Shown: positions 17,261-24,029 of the stretch, in pieces
Position numbering within the stretch: the first letter of the stretch is position 1
Layout: each line of letters opens with the position of its first letter
Origin: Methylobacterium currus
GTDB lineage: Bacteria; Pseudomonadota; Alphaproteobacteria; Rhizobiales; Beijerinckiaceae
Direction: 5' to 3'
DNA: 64,000 nucleotides
Assembly (NCBI RefSeq): GCF_003058325.1
Contig: NZ_CP028843.1
Location: 1,956,001 to 2,020,000, forward strand
Made by a program: the position numbers and the translations under genes
Notes under the pieces: generated by a model
Seen by the model: the letters and a program-made list of their open reading frames with translations, nothing else
What the model was told of the DNA's origin: nothing
Database searches by the model: none

Positions 17261-18379
17261 ATGGAACACGTGAAGCCTCCGACCGGCCCCGCCCCGGTCG
17301 CTCCGCCGCCTGAAGCGGCCGGTACCGCGGCCTTCGCCCGCGCCGCCCTCGTCGTGGCGCTCGGCGCCCTCGGCATCTGGATCCTGCATCCCTTCCTGCC
17401 AGCTCTGGTCTGGGCGGTGATCCTGGTCATCGCCCTGTGGCCCCTGCGCGAGCGGCTGGTGCGGATCAAGCGGCCGGGCAAGCACAACATCCTGTGGCCG
17501 GCCCTCCTCACCCTGGCGGTGGCCCTGGTGATCCTGGTGCCGCTGATCGTCGTCGCCATCCAGGCGGCACGGGAAGCGCACGACGCGGTCGCGTTCTGGC
17601 GCCAGATCGAGGAGCAGGGCTGGCCGGTGCCGGATTTCGTCGCCCGCCTGCCCTACGGCGCCGCCCAGGTCTCGGCCTGGTGGCAGGAGAACCTCAGCCA
17701 TCCGCAGGGCTCGTCCGAGGTGCTCAAGCGCGTCGACCAGTCGATCAGCCACTCGTCGCTGGTCGGCTTCGGGCGTACCTTCGGCAGCCAGATCGTCCAC
17801 CGGGCGGTGCTGTTCGGCTTCACGCTCTTGACCCTGTTCTTCCTGTTCCGCGACGGGCCGGCGCTCGCCGCGCAAGGTCTCTCGGCGGCGCGCCGGCTCT
17901 TCGGCCCGCGGGGCGAGCGGGTGGCGCGCCAGATGGCGGCCTCGGTCCACGGCACCGTGGACGGGCTGGTGCTGGTCGGCCTCGGCGAGGGCTTTCTGCT
18001 CGGCCTGGTCTATTACTTCGCCGGCGTGCCGCATCCGGTCCTGCTCGGCGCCTTCACGGCGCTTGCCGCGATGATCCCGTTCGGCGCTCCCGTGGCCTTC
18101 GGCCTCGCCGCCCTGCTCGCCGCCGCGCAAGGGGGCGTCACGGCGGCGATCGTCGTGGCGGCGGCCGGCCTCGTCGTCACCTTCGTGGCCGACCACTTCG
18201 TCCGCCCGGTCCTGATCGGCGGCGCCACCCGCCTGCCCTTCCTCTGGGTGCTGCTCGGCATCCTCGGCGGCGTCGAGAGCTTCGGGCTGCTCGGCCTCTT
18301 CCTGGGGCCCGCCGTGATGGCGGCCTTGGTGCTGCTGTGGCGCGAGTATACGGCGGGAGACGATCAGCCCGTCGCCTGA
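17261..18379 (+). CDS. AI-2E family transporter (PerM-like permease)
   Basis: A 372-residue inner-membrane protein with a pair of helices at the N terminus (about 30-75), a long extracytoplasmic segment with FWRQIEEQGWPVP, and five to six further helices including the family motif region GLGEGFLLGLVYYFAGVPHP. The C-terminal half with PVLIGGATRLPFLWVLLGIL is the conserved core of AI-2E/PerM exporters. Substrates vary in this family (autoinducer-2, sodium or unknown), so no specific role is claimed. The ATG at 17261 is chosen over an upstream start at 17222 because it follows an AGGA site and gives the usual length. Confidence 0.88.
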   Translation: MEHVKPPTGPAPVAPPPEAAGTAAFARAALVVALGALGIWILHPFLPALVWAVILVIALWPLRERLVRIKRPGKHNILWPALLTLAVALVILVPLIVVAIQAAREAHDAVAFWRQIEEQGWPVPDFVARLPYGAAQVSAWWQENLSHPQGSSEVLKRVDQSISHSSLVGFGRTFGSQIVHRAVLFGFTLLTLFFLFRDGPALAAQGLSAARRLFGPRGERVARQMAASVHGTVDGLVLVGLGEGFLLGLVYYFAGVPHPVLLGAFTALAAMIPFGAPVAFGLAALLAAAQGGVTAAIVVAAAGLVVTFVADHFVRPVLIGGATRLPFLWVLLGILGGVESFGLLGLFLGPAVMAALVLLWREYTAGDDQPVA

Positions 18380-18408
18380 TTCGCCCCTCCTGAGGACGGT
18401 CCTTCCCG

Positions 18409-18852
18409 ATGAGATTCCTGCTCGCCGCGGCCCTGCTCGCCGGCCTGTCCGCCTGTCCCGCCGCGGCGCAGTGGGACGACGACCGCTCACATGTCCGGCG
18501 GAGCGACGACGGGTACGGCCGGCGCGATGCGGACGCCCCGCGCTTCCGCAGCGACGACGATGACGGCCTCCCGGATCGCGACCGGCGCGACCGACGGGCT
18601 TACGAGAGCCGCGACCCGGGCGAGATCATGCCCCGGCGCCGCGACCGGGATCGCGATGTCGATCGCGGCCGCGACCGGGACGGTCGCGACCGCCGCGCGG
18701 CGGAAAGCTGGCGGGACGATCGGTTCCGGACGGAACGCGACGACCGCTACGGCTCCCCATCCTACGGTCCGGTCATCGTGCCCTCAGCCCCGCCCTCGCC
18801 CGGTGGCGTCTTCGTCGTCCCGCCGCCGATCCCCGGCGCGCGCGGTTACTGA
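18409..18852 (+). CDS. Secreted Arg/Asp-rich low-complexity protein
   Basis: A 147-residue protein not recognised beyond its features. A signal peptide (MRFLLAAALLAGLSACPAAAQ) suggests export; the Cys at 16 is not in a convincing lipobox. The mature part is built from alternating Arg and Asp (for example RRDRDRDVDRGRDRDGRDRR) and closes with a Pro-rich YGPVIVPSAPPSPGG. Such charged repeats occur in small periplasmic proteins of related genera, without known function. It follows the transporter gene by 29 bases and may be co-transcribed. Confidence 0.65.
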   Translation: MRFLLAAALLAGLSACPAAAQWDDDRSHVRRSDDGYGRRDADAPRFRSDDDDGLPDRDRRDRRAYESRDPGEIMPRRRDRDRDVDRGRDRDGRDRRAAESWRDDRFRTERDDRYGSPSYGPVIVPSAPPSPGGVFVVPPPIPGARGY

Positions 18853-18889
18853 TTCGATTTCCGCCTGCTCTACCCCGACACGCACAGAG

Positions 18890-18922
18890 CGCGGGCTCCC
18901 CCGTCCCGTGTGGGAAAGGGGA
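18890..18922. repeat. Truncated family 1 palindromic repeat
   Basis: The stretch with CCCGTCCCGTGTGGGAAAGG, just before the RidA gene, matches one end of the repeat at 12517-12678. Only one arm remains, so it looks like a decayed or deleted copy. Confidence 0.55.
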
Positions 18923-18992
18923 GATGTACCCCATTCTCACTCGAACGGATCAGGCGGAAACCGATGACCCGCACCCATCCTGCGAGGCGCCC

Positions 18993-19469
18993 ATGACCCA
19001 AGCCCCCACCCTGCGCGGCGAGCCCGCCCGCCGGCTCGCCGCCCTCGGCCTCGCGCTGCCGCGCGTGCCCGAGCCCCGCGGCGCCTTCCTGCCGTTCTCG
19101 CGCATCGGCGCGACCCTGTGGCTCGCCGGGCAGATCTGCGAGTGGGAGGGCGAGGTGCGCTTCACCGGGCCGGTGACCGACGTCGCCACCGGCCGGGAGG
19201 CGGCGCGGCTCTGCGCGCTGAACCTGCTGGCATCCTTGAGCCTCGCCCTCGACGGCGATCTCGACCGGGTGGTGCGCTGTCACCGCCTCGGCGGCTTCGT
19301 GCAGGTGAACCAGGGCTGGCCCGACGTGCCGAAGGCGGTCAACGGCGCCTCCGACCTGATGGCGGAGCTGTTCGGCGCGGCCGGGCGCCACGCCCGCACG
19401 GCCATCGGCGTCGCCAGCCTGCCGGCCAATGCGAGCGTCGAGGTCGACGGGATCTTCGAGGTAAGATGA
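18993..19469 (+). CDS. RidA/YjgF-family protein
   Basis: A 158-residue protein of the RidA-like family, subgroup with the long form (PRGAFLPFSRIGATLWLAGQ at the start and SVEVDGIFEVR at the end). RidA enzymes hydrolyse reactive enamines/imines made by PLP enzymes; the key Arg is probably the one in ARTAIGVASLP. The ATG at 18993 is preferred over an upstream start at 18924 because the extra residues come from a degenerate repeat. It converges on the response-regulator gene with three bases between stops. Confidence 0.85.
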   Translation: MTQAPTLRGEPARRLAALGLALPRVPEPRGAFLPFSRIGATLWLAGQICEWEGEVRFTGPVTDVATGREAARLCALNLLASLSLALDGDLDRVVRCHRLGGFVQVNQGWPDVPKAVNGASDLMAELFGAAGRHARTAIGVASLPANASVEVDGIFEVR

Positions 19470-19472
19470 CGG

Positions 19473-19883
19473 TTAGTGCGCGTCGCCGCCGGTGTGGTAG
19501 CCGGCGGCCTGCTCGACCAGGGTCAGGATGTCGAGGGCGCGCCAGGGCTTCGGGATGAAGGTGGCCGACATGCGCAGGTCGCTCGGCTGGTCGCCGGCAT
19601 CGCCGGAAGTGAGCAGCACGTGGACCCGCGGCCAGGTGACGCCGATGATCCGCGCCAGCTCGAAGCCGCCGATCTGGCCCGGTGTCCGCACGTCCGAGAA
19701 GACGACGTTCACCTCGTCGCCGCGCTCGCGCAGGATCGCGAGGGCCTTCTCGGCGGTCTCGGCCTCGATGACGCGAAAGCCGGTTTCCTCCAGCAGCGTG
19801 GCCGCGAGGAAACGCTCCTCCGGTTCGTCCTCGACGACCAGGATCACGGGCTGTGTCTTCGCGGCGGCGCTGGACTCGGTCAT
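19473..19883 (-). CDS. Single-domain response regulator (receiver only)
   Basis: A 136-residue receiver domain without an output domain. Acidic pocket residues are Asp19 and Glu20 in VVEDEP; the phosphoryl acceptor is Asp64 in VVFSDVRTPG; Thr92 (LLTSGD) and Lys112 (IPKPW) complete the site. Such stand-alone receivers either pass phosphate in a relay or act by protein contact. No histidine kinase gene is nearby, so its partner is elsewhere. The PKPW after the Lys is typical of alphaproteobacterial receivers of the hybrid-kinase/CpdR-like kind. Confidence 0.9.
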   Translation of the reverse strand: MTESSAAAKTQPVILVVEDEPEERFLAATLLEETGFRVIEAETAEKALAILRERGDEVNVVFSDVRTPGQIGGFELARIIGVTWPRVHVLLTSGDAGDQPSDLRMSATFIPKPWRALDILTLVEQAAGYHTGGDAH

Positions 19884-19946
19884 GTGCAGGGAACGAGCTT
19901 GCGGCCCACTGGTTGCATAGCTCCCGGGACCCTGTGTTCATCCTTC

Positions 19947-19987
19947 CCGAGGTGTTGCGGCAATGCAAGGCTCGCCGCAACGCCTCG
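19947..19987 (-). terminator. Terminator-like hairpin after the dienelactone hydrolase gene
   Basis: An inverted repeat with 14-base arms, CCGAGGTGTTGCGG and CCGCAACGCCTCGG, one G-T type mismatch and a 13-base loop, begins just after the stop of the minus-strand gene at 19994. There is no clear T-run, so it may act as a 3' stabiliser or Rho-assisted terminator. Confidence 0.6.
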
Positions 19988-19993
19988 GAGAAA

Positions 19994-20893
19994 TCAGGCG
20001 ACGCCGTGATCGCGGAACCACGCCAGCATCCGCCCCCAGCCCTCCTCCGCCGGCCCCTTGCGGTAGCTCGGGCGGTAATCGGCATGGAAGCCGTGCGGCG
20101 CGTCCGGGAAGATCACGATGTCGACGGTCTTGCCCGCTTCCTTCGCGGCGACGCGCGCCTTCTCGACGTCGGCGACCGGGATGCCGGTATCGGCGGCGCC
20201 GTAGAGGCCGAGGATCGGCGCGCGGATGTCCGGGATCACGTCGGCGGCGGTCTTCGGCTGGATGGCGGTGCGGTTGCCGCCGAAATTGCCGTACCAGGCG
20301 ACGCCGGCCTTCAGGCTGGCGCTGTGGGCGGCGTAGAGCCACACGGTGCGCCCGCCTCGGCACCAGCCGGTGATGCCGAGCTTGCCCGCATCGCCCTTGG
20401 CCTCGGCGGCCGCCCAGGCGGCGGTGGCGTCGAGGTCGCCCATCACCTGCGCGTCCGGCGTCTTCGACACCACCTCGCGGACGATCTCCTGCACGTCGGT
20501 CATCTTGGAGACGTCGCCCTGGCGGGCGAACAGCTCCGGTGCCACCGCGGTGTAACCGGCCTTGGCGAGCCGCCGGCAGATGTCCTTGATGTAGTCGTGG
20601 ACCCCGAAGATCTCCTCGACCACCAGGACGATCGGGAACGGCCCGGGGCCCTGCGGCATCGCCCGGTAGGCCGGCATCGGCCCGTCGCCGACCGGGATCC
20701 GCACCTCGCCCGCGACGATGCCGGTCTCGTCGGTGTGGATGGCCTGCGCCTCGACCCGTGTGGTGGCGAGCGTGAGGCCGGTCATCAGGCTCGTCATCAC
20801 GAAGCCGCGCCGGGAGAAGGGCGGGATCACCAGGCCGTCGAGCTGCTCGAGATCGTTCGATCCACTCGCCCGCGCGTCGTCGCTCGTTGCCAT
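19994..20893 (-). CDS. Dienelactone hydrolase family protein, probably Tat-exported
   Basis: A 299-residue alpha/beta hydrolase of the dienelactone hydrolase family. The Cys-Asp-His triad is visible: GWCRGG (Cys178), GAADTGIP (Asp235) and PHGFHAD (His267), with the family Glu in VVEEIFG. The N terminus has SRRGFVMTSLMTGLTLATT, a twin-arginine signal starting about residue 28, so the enzyme probably acts outside the cytoplasm. The natural substrate of such exported members is not known; a dienelactone is not implied, since no aromatic ring-cleavage genes are near. Confidence 0.87.
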   Translation of the reverse strand: MATSDDARASGSNDLEQLDGLVIPPFSRRGFVMTSLMTGLTLATTRVEAQAIHTDETGIVAGEVRIPVGDGPMPAYRAMPQGPGPFPIVLVVEEIFGVHDYIKDICRRLAKAGYTAVAPELFARQGDVSKMTDVQEIVREVVSKTPDAQVMGDLDATAAWAAAEAKGDAGKLGITGWCRGGRTVWLYAAHSASLKAGVAWYGNFGGNRTAIQPKTAADVIPDIRAPILGLYGAADTGIPVADVEKARVAAKEAGKTVDIVIFPDAPHGFHADYRPSYRKGPAEEGWGRMLAWFRDHGVA

Positions 20894-21078
20894 CGCGTCT
20901 CCTCCCGTCCCGGCCGCCGTTCGCGCCGGCGCGCGATCATGCGTGCGGGGCTCGCGAGGGCAAGCGCGAACACCTGCCGTCCACGGTCACGATCCGGTCA
21001 GGTGCGAGTGATCCGGCCAGACGATGAGGGCCGCCCGCGCGAACGGACGGCCCTCAGGGAGCGGCACCGCGCCGGCGA

Positions 21079-21861
21079 TCACGCCACCGCCGCCTTGCGG
21101 GACTTGGCGTTGCTGCGGGCCGGCCAGCCGAGGGCGACGAGCCGGGCCTTGGCGTGCTCGCGCACCTCGTCCCGGACCCCCGGCGGCATCGCGGCCAGCG
21201 CCGCTTGCGTCTCGGGGGCGAGCATCAGGTCGGTCACCGCATTGATCGACTGGGCCTCATCGATGCGGGCGGTCAGCTCCGCTTCCGACGAGGCGGCCTC
21301 GGCCCGGCCGGGCTCCTCCCCGGCGCGCGACGCGTCGGAATCGTTCGCGGCCTCGGTGTCCCGCTCGGCCTCCTCGGTCTCGCGCGGCTCGCGCATCGGC
21401 TCGGGCTTGCGCGACTGGTTCGCCGCCGAGTTCGCCGCCACCAGATCGGGCCGGCTCGCCTTGAACTCGTCGGCCTCGTCCTCGGAATAGAGCAGGCCGT
21501 GCAGGCCGGCGAGCTTGAGGATCACCCGGTCCTTGGCCCGCTTCTCCGCCATGGCGAAGACGTAGGCCGCTTGGCGGCCGGAGACGCGGTAGTTCACGCC
21601 GATCAGCGCCTCGCCGATCGACCACTCGGTGCGGTCGCCGTTCGGGCCCGGCATGTGGCCGGTCACCAGGATCACCGCCTCGTCCCGCTCCGCCCGCACG
21701 ATCACCGGGGCGTCGAAGCGGATGCGGGCCTGCACGGCGATCCGCTCCAGGGCCTTGTGATAGATCACGGCCGTGCCCTGCACGCGCCAGACGTTGCCGG
21801 CCAGGGGCTCGCCGTAGGTGGCGAGGATGTCCGCGATCTGCTTGTCCGTGGTTGCACTCAT
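21079..21861 (-). CDS. LexA-box-controlled protein, possible DNA-annealing type
   Basis: A 260-residue protein that I cannot assign to a named family with certainty. Residues about 1-130 form a conserved-looking domain: ILATYGEPLAGNVWRVQG, IYHKALERIAVQARIRFDAP, and AYVFAMAEKRAKDRVILKLA. The last segment (AEKRAKDR...LAGLHG) resembles phage-encoded single-strand annealing or related recombination proteins, but this is a weak judgement by eye. Residues 130-210 are acidic, low complexity and probably disordered; the C terminus is basic (RSNAKSRKAAVA). A GTTC-N7-GTTC box lies 55 bases upstream of the ATG. It belongs to the damage-inducible cassette with the SbcD-like and permuted SbcC-like genes. 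Confidence 0.6.
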   Translation of the reverse strand: MSATTDKQIADILATYGEPLAGNVWRVQGTAVIYHKALERIAVQARIRFDAPVIVRAERDEAVILVTGHMPGPNGDRTEWSIGEALIGVNYRVSGRQAAYVFAMAEKRAKDRVILKLAGLHGLLYSEDEADEFKASRPDLVAANSAANQSRKPEPMREPRETEEAERDTEAANDSDASRAGEEPGRAEAASSEAELTARIDEAQSINAVTDLMLAPETQAALAAMPPGVRDEVREHAKARLVALGWPARSNAKSRKAAVA

Positions 21862-21915
21862 CTCGATCGATCTCACCTGCTGACAGCGGCTCCGGACGGG
21901 CGGGGGAATCGGCCG

Positions 21916-21930
21916 GTTCCACATTTGTTC
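21916..21930 (-). promoter_or_regulatory. LexA-type box upstream of the 21.1-21.9 kb gene
   Basis: The sequence GTTCCACATTTGTTC is a perfect match to GTTC-N7-GTTC, the SOS operator of alphaproteobacteria. It lies 55 bases before the minus-strand start codon, so LexA binding here would block that promoter. Confidence 0.8.
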
Positions 21931-22112
21931 TCTATCACGGCATATGGTGATGCGCGAGCGTTTTCGCGATGCCGATGCCAGAAGAATCGCTGTCGGCGAA
22001 TGATGTTGTGTCGCGCTCTCGCGCGGCCTCGTCGCCGGCGCAGACGATCCCCCGCCCGGAACGGCTTCGCTGTCACGGCGACGATTGCGGCGGCGTTGCC
22101 GGGGACGGGTAT

Positions 22113-22127
22113 GTTCGCTAAATGTTC
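22113..22127 (+). promoter_or_regulatory. LexA-type box upstream of the 22.2 kb gene
   Basis: GTTCGCTAAATGTTC is a perfect GTTC-N7-GTTC box. A TATAGA hexamer (22143-22148) sits 16 bases downstream and the plus-strand start codon at 22198, so the box would cover the -35 region. The 336-base divergent region holds no other recognisable feature. Confidence 0.8.
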
Positions 22128-22197
22128 CTAAAGAGTCACGGCTATAGAACTTTGGCATGACGGCGGACCGACGCCGCTCACCGCCCCGGAGCCCCGC

Positions 22198-22878
22198 ATG
22201 AGCACCCCCGCCCTCCTCGATCCGTCGACGCTGCTCGACCGCCCGGGCCAGCGCCGCAGCGCCGTGCGAGGCGGTCCGCCCCGGCGCGGCGCCACCCTCG
22301 CGCCGGCGGTGCCGCGCCCGGCCCTGGTGGCGGATTTCCTCGCCATCGCCGCCCTCGACCCGGCGGTGGAGCGCCTGCGCGCCGCCCCGGCCCCGGTTCG
22401 CCTGACGCTCGGCGACGCGATCGTCGAGCACGCCGCCGATTTCGAGCAGGTGCGCACCGACGAGCCGGGCCTGCTCGTCGACGTGGTGGCCGAGGGCGAT
22501 CTCGGGCGTCACCCCTTCCGCACGGCCTACGTGGCGGGCGAGCCGATGGTGGCGGAGGACGGCCGCCGCTTCGTCATCGAGAGCGCCGCGACCCTGCGGG
22601 CCGAGCCGCGCATCTCGACCGTGCGCCTGATCATGGCCTGCCGCCGCACCTACGTTTCCGCCGGCGACCGGGTGCGGATCCTGCACCATCTCGACGAATG
22701 CGGCACCGGCCGCCTCGTCGAGTGCGCCGCCATGGCGATCAACGCCCAGGACGGCGTTGCCGCGGTGCTGGCCCTCGCCGTCGAGGGGCTGGTGGCGGTG
22801 GATATCAGCCGGCCGATCCTGCCGGAGACGCCGGTGCGGCGGCGGGCACTGCCGCACCCGGATCCGTTCGGCTTTTGA
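22198..22878 (+). CDS. LexA-box-controlled protein of unknown function
   Basis: A 226-residue protein that I do not recognise. The first 45 residues are Pro/Arg-rich and probably disordered; from about residue 45 there is a folded alpha/beta-looking region with DFEQVRTDEPGLLVDVVAEG and RLIMACRRTYVSAGDRVRIL. No catalytic motif or membrane segment is evident. The acidic-basic pattern EQVRTDEPG...DVVAE is not enough to call a nuclease. Its promoter carries a perfect LexA-type box and it faces the SSAP-like gene, so it is a candidate DNA-damage-induced protein. The gene ends before a strong hairpin shared with the convergent phosphoesterase gene. Confidence 0.65.
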   Translation: MSTPALLDPSTLLDRPGQRRSAVRGGPPRRGATLAPAVPRPALVADFLAIAALDPAVERLRAAPAPVRLTLGDAIVEHAADFEQVRTDEPGLLVDVVAEGDLGRHPFRTAYVAGEPMVAEDGRRFVIESAATLRAEPRISTVRLIMACRRTYVSAGDRVRILHHLDECGTGRLVECAAMAINAQDGVAAVLALAVEGLVAVDISRPILPETPVRRRALPHPDPFGF

Positions 22879-22937
22879 GAGCCTATTCGACCGGTCGCGT
22901 TGGTTGATCCGGCACGATTACCGGCAACTCTCAAAGT

Positions 22938-22973
22938 CATCCCGGGTTCTCGACTTCGTCGAGCCTCGGGATG
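22938..22973. terminator. Bidirectional hairpin between convergent genes
   Basis: CATCCCG at 22938-22944 pairs with CGGGATG at 22967-22973, and the inner CTCGAC pairs with GTCGAG around a TTC loop. It sits between the stops of two converging genes (22878 and 23028), the place for a shared terminator. The sequence belongs to the second repeat family (CCCGGG-rich arms). Confidence 0.6.
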
Positions 22974-23027
22974 AGGCGAAGAATGCCAAAGGGGCCGGTG
23001 GGCACTTTCGCCAAAAACCGAATCGCC

Positions 23028-24029
23028 TCAAAGCCCTCTCTTCGTCACCGCCGCCTCGACCAGCGAGCGGATCGCCGCCCGCACCGGTTCCGGGGTCTGA
23101 TCGCGAGAAAACTTCGCCTCGATCTCCTCGCGGATCAGGGCGCCGTCGTCGCTGCGCGCGAGGTCGGTGGTGGTCTCGGCCTGGAGGAGGGAGACGAAGG
23201 CGCTCTCGACCCGGCCGATCGCCTCCGGCGAGGCATCGGCGGCGACCTGACGGCCGGTGAGGTCGAACACGTCCGCGGCGTGGGGCAGCCGCTCCTCGCT
23301 GAGCGAGAGGTCGCCCGACAGCACGAAGGCGGCCGGGACGTGGGCGATCAGGTCGATCGAGCCGCGGGTGATGTTGCCGGGATTGAACCACAGCGTGTCG
23401 CCGATCCGCACGGCGGCGTGACGCTTGTGGACGTGGCCGTTGAGGGCCAGGGCACAGCCACGGATCGCTTCCGGCGGCACCGCGCCCGGATAGCCCGCCC
23501 CGAAGGCGAGGTCGTGATGGGTGAGCCAGACGACGTGATCGGCCCCCGGGAAGAGCCCGCGCGCCTCCGACGGGATCGCCTGCCCGAAAGGCGTGGCGCC
23601 GAGTCCGATCAGCCGTCCGTCCACCCGGTAATGCGCCGCCGGGCCGGATTCCGGCACCGCGTCGAGGACGTCGCTCACCGCCAGCATCGCCAGGCTGTCG
23701 CCGTCGGACAGGCGGGTGTGGCGGATGTCGTGGTTGCCGACATTGGCGAGCGGGCGATGGCGAAAGCCCTTGAGGATCCGGATCAGGCGCGACTTCAGGC
23801 TCTCGTCCGGCTCGACCGGCCGCTCGAACAGGTCGCCCAGCAGCAGGGGCGCGAGGTCGCGGTCGTTGGCGAGCGCCACGCAATGCTCGAGCTTGGCCAG
23901 GACCGGTGCCGGCCAGTCCGGGTCCTTGCGCCGGCCGGGCCGGCGCGACGAGACGTGCGGATCGCCGATGACGAGGAGGCCGGCGCATTCGACCGGCGCG
24001 GCGTCGAGCCGCTCGCGTCCGAGGATCAT
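23028..24029 (-). CDS. SbcD/Mre11-like metallophosphoesterase
   Basis: A 333-residue calcineurin-like phosphoesterase with every metal-site block visible in order: VIGDPHV (Asp23, His25), LLGDLF (Asp66), NVGNHD (Asn99, His100, Asp101), THHD and NGHVHK. Its pairing with an SbcC/Rad50-like ATPase through a four-base overlap identifies it as the nuclease subunit of an Mre11-Rad50-type complex, active on DNA ends or hairpins. It lacks the long C-terminal extension of standard SbcD and is shorter (about 400 is common). The closing region is predicted helical and may bind the ATPase coil. It is distal in a LexA-box-led operon. Confidence 0.87.
   Translation of the reverse strand: MILGRERLDAAPVECAGLLVIGDPHVSSRRPGRRKDPDWPAPVLAKLEHCVALANDRDLAPLLLGDLFERPVEPDESLKSRLIRILKGFRHRPLANVGNHDIRHTRLSDGDSLAMLAVSDVLDAVPESGPAAHYRVDGRLIGLGATPFGQAIPSEARGLFPGADHVVWLTHHDLAFGAGYPGAVPPEAIRGCALALNGHVHKRHAAVRIGDTLWFNPGNITRGSIDLIAHVPAAFVLSGDLSLSEERLPHAADVFDLTGRQVAADASPEAIGRVESAFVSLLQAETTTDLARSDDGALIREEIEAKFSRDQTPEPVRAAIRSLVEAAVTKRGL

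Noticed and set aside
19891..19916. GGAAC followed by GTT at about 17 bases, a possible EcfG-type stress promoter
   Set aside because: It points away from the response-regulator gene and the -10 element is incomplete. No gene starts downstream in that direction.
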